Of a stretch of DNA of 8,554 bases, positions 4,804-8,554 are shown piece after piece. The first letter of the stretch is position 1, and each line of letters starts with the position of its first letter. The notes below the pieces were generated by a model that was given only the letters and a program-made list of their open reading frames with translations, did no database searches and was not told where the DNA came from. The stretch lies in the NCBI GenBank assembly GCA_964479275.1, contig CAYZLR010000121.1, positions 1-8,554 of the forward strand. The letters run 5' to 3'. Source of the stretch: CALLPQ01 sp964479275. GTDB taxonomy: Bacteria > Pseudomonadota > Alphaproteobacteria > Caulobacterales > Parvularculaceae. The position numbers were made by a program, and so were the translations under genes.

Positions 4804-5278
4804 AGCGGATTGATCCTGGCACATAGGGGAGAACGGTTTTTCTCTCAACTTCACGAAGGGTAAAGCTTGACTCAACAGTCGCAATATTCGGCATACGAAG
4901 CATCGTTTCAGAAAGGAACGTTTCATATGCCGCAAGACTTGGAATTACGACCCGCAAGAAATAATCAAACTTGCCAGTCACCAGATAACATTCCATCACT
5001 TCGGTGCGCTGTTGTATCGAAGCTTCAAACTCGCGTAGTGTGACGTCATCTTCACGCTCAAGTTTGACAAGAATAATCACTGTAACATTAATGCCCAGCG
5101 CCTCTCTGTTAACCTCGGTGTGATAACCACGAATAATTCCATCTGTTTCTAATCGCCTGAGGCGGCGTAAACACGGAGTAGGGGAAAGACCAACCTTCTC
5201 AGCAAGATCTGCGTTGGTAATGCGAGCATTTTCTTGCAAATATTTCAAAATTTTGTGGTCTATGTGATCAAGTTTCAT
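4802..5278 (-). CDS. Lrp/AsnC-family transcriptional regulator
   Basis: The 158-residue length and layout are those of the Lrp/AsnC family. The N-terminal winged HTH (LDHIDHKILKYLQENARITN, then ADLAEKVGLSPTPCLRRLRRLE, to about residue 45) carries the family signature with SPTPCLRRLRRLE as recognition helix. After the hinge GIIRGYHTEVN, the C-terminal RAM domain (about 65-140) has the ligand-binding turn TGKFDYFLRV (101-110). Such proteins form dimers to octamers and sense amino acids. The ATG at 5276-5278 gives the normal N-terminus. The gene is divergent from an amino-acid dehydrogenase, 173 bp start to start, which suggests that it controls that gene and itself. An Lrp-like box sits in its promoter. 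The effector (leucine or another amino acid) cannot be read from the sequence. Confidence 0.93.
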   Translation of the reverse strand: MKLDHIDHKILKYLQENARITNADLAEKVGLSPTPCLRRLRRLETDGIIRGYHTEVNREALGINVTVIILVKLEREDDVTLREFEASIQQRTEVMECYLVTGKFDYFLRVVIPSLAAYETFLSETMLRMPNIATVESSFTLREVERKTVLPYVPGSIR

Positions 5279-5300
5279 CGCCTATCCAGTCTTTTTCTAC

Positions 5301-5329
5301 GTTATTTGGAATTTTATGCTAATTGTCAA
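5301..5329 (-). promoter_or_regulatory. Promoter of the Lrp-family gene with an internal Lrp-like box
   Basis: On the minus strand a perfect -35 TTGACA (5324-5329) is followed after 17 bp by AATAAC (5301-5306). The spacer itself (5307-5321, plus strand TGGAATTTTATGCTA) matches the enteric Lrp consensus YAGHAWATTWTDCTR at 13 of 15 positions. A regulator bound there would block RNA polymerase, so autorepression is a reasonable inference. Confidence 0.55.
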
Positions 5330-5331
5330 GC

Positions 5332-5380
5332 TTGTCACCATAAACTTTGAACGATAATTTTTGTGACGATCAATTATACA
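5332..5380 (+). promoter_or_regulatory. Probable promoter region of the amino-acid dehydrogenase operon
   Basis: No combination is ideal. TTGTCA (5332-5337) with GATAAT (5353-5358) has a 15-bp spacer. TTGAAC (5347-5352) with TATACA (5375-5380) has a 22-bp spacer. Poor spacing is common at activator-dependent promoters, and the neighbouring Lrp-family regulator could supply activation. The direct repeat TTGTCA-AGC-TTGTCA (5323-5337) lies here too. Confidence 0.3.
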
Positions 5381-5451
5381 AGGGGTGTTAGTTGCTTATT
5401 TGCACAAGTTGAGTGTTCTGCATCATCAAAAAAATAAAGGAGACGCCCCCA

Positions 5452-6498
5452 ATGAAACTGACAGAGATATCTGAAGCTGGCTGGCACAAAATTGTTCGTG
5501 CCCAAGACCCTGAAACAAATCTCGACGCAATAATCTCTGTCCACGATATCACACTCGGGCCATCATGCGGGGGGTGTCGGGTTTTCCCTTATGCGAGCTT
5601 TGAAGATGGGTTGCGTGATGCAAAAAATCTATCTCGAGGTATGACATATAAAAATGCGATGGGGGGGATCCCTTTTGGCGGTGGAAAAGCGGTTGTATTT
5701 GCTGATCCATCAAAAGATAAAACTGCCGCTATGATGCAGGCCTTAGGTTCAGCGATTGAACGTTTAGACGGAATCTATTACACGGCTGAAGATAGCGGGA
5801 TGAGTGAAGCTGATATTCAGCAAGTGCGTACACAGACGTCTTACGCTGCCGGTATGGTGACCGCGGGTAAGGGAGGTAATCCATCACCCTTTACCGCGCG
5901 TGGTGTCTGGCGGGGTATGCAGGCAGCTGTGCAACATAAGTTTAACACAGATCGCTTTGACGATTTAAAGGTTTCTATTCTCGGTGTTGGTGCGGTAGGT
6001 ATGTCACTTGCAGAACACTTACATAAAGCGGGGGCAAAATTAGTTGTTGCTGATGTAAATGTTGAAGCTGTTAATGAGGCTTGTGAGCGCTTTGATGCGA
6101 CTGCTGTCTCTCCAGAAGACATCGCTAGTGAGGATGTTGATATTTATGCCCCGTGTGCATTAGGAGGTTCAATCAATGAAGAAACGATTGACCAATTTAA
6201 AGCTAAAATTATTGCTGGTGCTGCAAATAATCAATTGAAGACTGCCGATATGGATCAGGCATTACACGATCGCAATATTTTGTATGCCCCGGATTATGTT
6301 ATCAATGCTGCAGGCGTTATCAGTGTCGGATTGGAGATATTGGGTACCTGGAATATAGATGCACTCAATGAAAAAATTGATAAAATAGGGCATACATTGA
6401 AATCTGTATTTGAAAGAAGCGACGCTCAAAATTTGCCAACTGGTCAAGTGGCCGATCAACTGGCACTGGATATTATTGAAGCTGGCGCACAAGCATAA
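5452..6498 (+). CDS. Leucine/phenylalanine/valine-type amino-acid dehydrogenase
   Basis: This 348-residue enzyme belongs to the Glu/Leu/Phe/Val dehydrogenase superfamily, which oxidatively deaminates an amino acid to its 2-oxo acid with NAD+. The N-terminal domain has the catalytic lysine in PFGGGKAVV (Lys79) and the catalytic aspartate in YYTAEDSGMS (Asp114). These agree with K80 and D115 of Bacillus leucine dehydrogenase. The C-terminal Rossmann domain has GVGAVG (178-183) and the acidic Asp201 (VVADVN), which favours NAD+. The segment GAANNQL (256-262) lines the active site in this group. The region usually written GPALGGTRM reads GPSCGGCRV here, so substrate choice among Leu, Val, Ile and Phe is open. 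The ATG at 5452 is chosen over an upstream in-frame GTG (5413) because AAGGAG (5437-5442) lies 9 bp before it. The thiolase gene follows after 35 bp, probably in one operon. Confidence 0.92.
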   Translation: MKLTEISEAGWHKIVRAQDPETNLDAIISVHDITLGPSCGGCRVFPYASFEDGLRDAKNLSRGMTYKNAMGGIPFGGGKAVVFADPSKDKTAAMMQALGSAIERLDGIYYTAEDSGMSEADIQQVRTQTSYAAGMVTAGKGGNPSPFTARGVWRGMQAAVQHKFNTDRFDDLKVSILGVGAVGMSLAEHLHKAGAKLVVADVNVEAVNEACERFDATAVSPEDIASEDVDIYAPCALGGSINEETIDQFKAKIIAGAANNQLKTADMDQALHDRNILYAPDYVINAAGVISVGLEILGTWNIDALNEKIDKIGHTLKSVFERSDAQNLPTGQVADQLALDIIEAGAQA

Positions 6499-6533
6499 AT
6501 CAAATTTTTTTTTAATTCATAAAGGCGATAAAA

Positions 6534-7718
6534 ATGAAGGACCCAATTGTAATTGTATCGATGGCGCGTACACCGATAGGAAATTTTCAAGGCGTTTATC
6601 AATCCATTGCGGCAACCCAGCTTGGGTCTAATGTTATTAGTGCCGTAATTGATCGCTCAGGCATAGAGGGTGATGACGTCGATGAAATTATGATGGGGTG
6701 TGTTTTACCCGCAGGTCTTGGCCAAGCGCCGGCGCGTCAGGCCGCTCTTGGCGCTGGCCTTGGGTATGAAACCGGATGCGTGACTTTGAATAAAGTTTGT
6801 GGGTCAGGGATGAAATCCATGATGTTTGCGCATGACTCTATATTGGCAGGCACAAATTCTGTTGTTATTGCCGGAGGTATGGAGTCCATGACGTGTGCGC
6901 CTTATCTCATGCCCAATGGGCGGGCGGGGTTGCGTTTTGGTCATGGGCAGATTCTTGACCACATGGCTTATGATGGTCTTGAAGACGCTTATGAAAATAA
7001 GGGGTCTGCTATGGGCGTTTTTGCGGAAAAATGTGCAAGAGAATGGCAATTTTCGCGTGAAGAGCAAGATGCCTATTCCATACGTTCGGTTAATCGAGCT
7101 CAAAAAGCGATTGCTAATGGGGCGTTTACTGATGAAATATCGCCAGTAGAGGTCAAGTCACGGAAAAATTCAATTGTGATTGATACGGATGAGAAGCCGG
7201 GACTTGTTAATGCTGAAAAAATTCCGCAATTAAGAGCCGCGTTTGAAAAAGATGGAACGGTTACGGCGGGCAATGCTTCGGCAATTTCTGACGGGGCGGC
7301 CGCGATGATGTTAATGAAAGCCAGTGAAGCAGAGAAAAGAGGTCTGTCACCACTTGCGCGAATTGATGCTCATACGACGCATGCTCAAGCCCCGGAATGG
7401 TTTACGACAGCGCCTGTGAATTCTATTGAAAAATTGTTGGAGAAAACGGGGTGGTCCGTTAATGAGGTTGATGTTTTTGAAATCAATGAAGCTTTTTCTG
7501 TCGTGCCTTTGGCCGCGATCCGGGAGCTTAAACTCTCGGAAGACAAAGTTAACATTCATGGCGGAGCCATAGCCTTGGGGCACCCGATTGGTGCGTCAGG
7601 AACCCGCATTCTAGTGACGCTTATTAACGCATTGAAAAAAACTGGCGGTAGAAAAGGAATCGCAAGTTTATGTATTGGCGGCGGTGAGGCGACAAGTATG
7701 GCGGTTCAGTTAATGTAG
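6534..7718 (+). CDS. Thiolase, acetyl-CoA C-acetyltransferase type
   Basis: The 394-residue length equals that of biosynthetic thiolases. The acylated cysteine is Cys89 in LNKVCGSGMKS; the other catalytic residues are His350 in ALGHPIGASG and Cys380 in SLCIGGGEA, with NEAF at 318-321. These agree with Cys89, His348 and Cys378 of Zoogloea thiolase. The family either condenses two acetyl-CoA to acetoacetyl-CoA or cleaves 3-oxoacyl-CoAs in the reverse direction. Placed behind an amino-acid dehydrogenase it could cleave 2-methylacetoacetyl-CoA from isoleucine or acetoacetyl-CoA from leucine breakdown; that is inferred from context. The start ATG has AAAGG (6521-6525) 8 bp upstream. All catalytic residues are present and the protein is complete. 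Confidence 0.95.
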   Translation: MKDPIVIVSMARTPIGNFQGVYQSIAATQLGSNVISAVIDRSGIEGDDVDEIMMGCVLPAGLGQAPARQAALGAGLGYETGCVTLNKVCGSGMKSMMFAHDSILAGTNSVVIAGGMESMTCAPYLMPNGRAGLRFGHGQILDHMAYDGLEDAYENKGSAMGVFAEKCAREWQFSREEQDAYSIRSVNRAQKAIANGAFTDEISPVEVKSRKNSIVIDTDEKPGLVNAEKIPQLRAAFEKDGTVTAGNASAISDGAAAMMLMKASEAEKRGLSPLARIDAHTTHAQAPEWFTTAPVNSIEKLLEKTGWSVNEVDVFEINEAFSVVPLAAIRELKLSEDKVNIHGGAIALGHPIGASGTRILVTLINALKKTGGRKGIASLCIGGGEATSMAVQLM

Positions 7719-7817
7719 AGCCGACAAAAATTTCCAACTTGTAATTTTATTTTTGCGTCAACGATTGCGATGCTCTCAAAATGGGCGCATCTGTGTGCCA
7801 ACCAAAGGAGACTTATC

Positions 7818-8486
7818 GTGAATAAAGTTATCATTTTTGCATTAATCGTGACTGTAATGGCTGGTTGCACGACGAACCCTTATACGGGCGAGAGACGCGC
7901 TGGCCGTGTTGTCACAAGTGGTGCGGCGGGGGCGGGCGCCGGCGCGGCAGCCGGGGCCGTTATTGGCGCCATTGCGGGGGACGCAAAAAAAGGGGCTATT
8001 ATTGGCGCAAGCGTTGGGGCTGCTACGGGCATTGGTATTGGAGTATATCAAGACCAGCAACAGGAGAAATTACGACAAAGGCTTGCTTCTACTGGTGTCT
8101 CCGTGACGCGGGTTGGTGATAACATACAATTGAATATGCCCTCTGATATTAGTTTCGAAACCGCAGTTTCTGATGTCCGTCCTGATTTTTACGAAACGCT
8201 GAATTCTGTCGCTGTTATTTTGCAAGAATATGATCGCACGACAATTAGTGTTCATGGGCACGCAGACGCAAGAGGCAGTGATACTTATAATCAGGCATTG
8301 TCAGAACGTCGCGCAATATCCGTTGCGCAATATTTAAGTGAGCAGGGTGTCTTTCGGGAACGGCTTTATGCTGTTGGATACGGAGAAACACGCCCAATTG
8401 GCGACAATTCGACAGAATCGGGGCAGGCTCTTAATCGGCGTGTCGAAATCATTATTGATCCCATCGAAGAAGAATTTACTCAATAA
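7818..8486 (+). CDS. yiaD: YiaD-like OmpA-family outer-membrane lipoprotein
   Basis: The 222-residue protein begins with a short lipoprotein signal (MNKVIIFALIVTVMAGC). The lipobox VMAGC puts the lipidated cysteine at 17, and Thr at +2 suggests outer-membrane sorting. The mature N-terminus CTTNPYTGERRAG closely resembles E. coli YiaD. A glycine-zipper segment (about 35-76, GAGAGAAAGAVIGAIAG and GAIIGASVGAATGIGIG) is likely membrane-associated. The C-terminal OmpA domain (about 105-215) contains HGHADARGSDTYNQALSERR with peptidoglycan-binding Asp150 and Arg165, and LNRRVEI near the end. It probably ties the outer membrane to peptidoglycan. The GTG at 7818 is chosen over an in-frame ATG at 7770 because AAAGGAG (7804-7810) lies 7 bp before it and the signal peptide starts there. 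No clear promoter was seen in the 99 bp after the thiolase gene. Only 68 bp follow in the window, without a clear terminator. Confidence 0.93.
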   Translation: MNKVIIFALIVTVMAGCTTNPYTGERRAGRVVTSGAAGAGAGAAAGAVIGAIAGDAKKGAIIGASVGAATGIGIGVYQDQQQEKLRQRLASTGVSVTRVGDNIQLNMPSDISFETAVSDVRPDFYETLNSVAVILQEYDRTTISVHGHADARGSDTYNQALSERRAISVAQYLSEQGVFRERLYAVGYGETRPIGDNSTESGQALNRRVEIIIDPIEEEFTQ

Positions 8487-8554
8487 CTGACAACCAAAGT
8501 GTTCTTAGAGCCCAATTCAAAATTACAATTGAGTGATTTCAGCGACTTATGATT

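Noticed and set aside
5413..5451. GTG start adding 13 residues to the amino-acid dehydrogenase
   Set aside because: AAGGAG lies inside this stretch at the right distance from the ATG at 5452, and the family N-terminus fits the ATG.
7770..7817. ATG start adding 16 residues to the OmpA-family lipoprotein
   Set aside because: It would bury the lipoprotein signal peptide behind a polar stretch, and a strong AAAGGAG precedes the GTG at 7818.
7719..7817. Terminator or promoter between the thiolase and lipoprotein genes
   Set aside because: An AT-only pairing (CAAAAAT with ATTTTTG) and a weak GGCGCA/TGTGCC stem exist, but neither is strong enough to call; no good -35/-10 pair was found.

Overview
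The window looks like the chromosome of a moderately low-GC alphaproteobacterium. Three things point there: an SspB of the alphaproteobacterial type (short core, long charged linker, C-terminal VVSLDAFRKK-like tail), an NDUFA9-like atypical SDR, and above all a circularly permuted two-piece ssrA (tmRNA) gene. The order or genus cannot be fixed from this sequence.

Layout. Positions 1-401 hold no convincing protein gene, but 169-402 is a degenerate tandem repeat of period 117 that runs directly into the 3' end of a tRNA-Leu(CAG) gene on the minus strand (402-488, promoter near 533-562). Next, on the minus strand, is a kelch-repeat beta-propeller protein (602-1642). Its start is doubtful because a run of eight G lies at the point where the N-terminus should be. 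A roughly 320-bp gap with a nested dyad separates it from an NDUFA9-like NAD(P)-binding protein on the plus strand (1967-2935). Converging on that gene are sspB (2949-3608, minus) and, upstream of sspB on the same strand, ssrA (about 3894-4234, minus). ssrA is arranged as acceptor RNA, a 49-nt spacer and coding RNA, with the tag ANDNFKEDFALAA. A small XRE-type HTH protein (4504-4788, plus) converges on an Lrp/AsnC regulator (4802-5278, minus). The regulator is divergent from a Leu/Phe/Val-type amino-acid dehydrogenase (5452-6498) and a thiolase (6534-7718). Last is a YiaD-like OmpA-family lipoprotein (7818-8486).

How the genes fit together. Two modules stand out. The first is protein quality control: ssrA makes the tag that marks polypeptides from stalled ribosomes, and sspB next door encodes the adaptor that takes tagged proteins to ClpXP. 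The second is amino-acid catabolism: an Lrp-family regulator faces a branched-chain or aromatic amino-acid dehydrogenase that is followed 35 bp later by a thiolase. A good match to the enteric Lrp consensus lies inside the spacer of the regulator's own promoter. The other genes (kelch, NDUFA9-like, YiaD-like) are ordinary housekeeping or envelope genes.

Most noteworthy observations: the permuted ssrA beside sspB, the tRNA-3'-end tandem repeats that resemble the rtT repeats of E. coli tyrT in arrangement, and the homopolymer tract at the kelch gene start. I found no mobile element, CRISPR array, phage gene or clear new multi-gene system.
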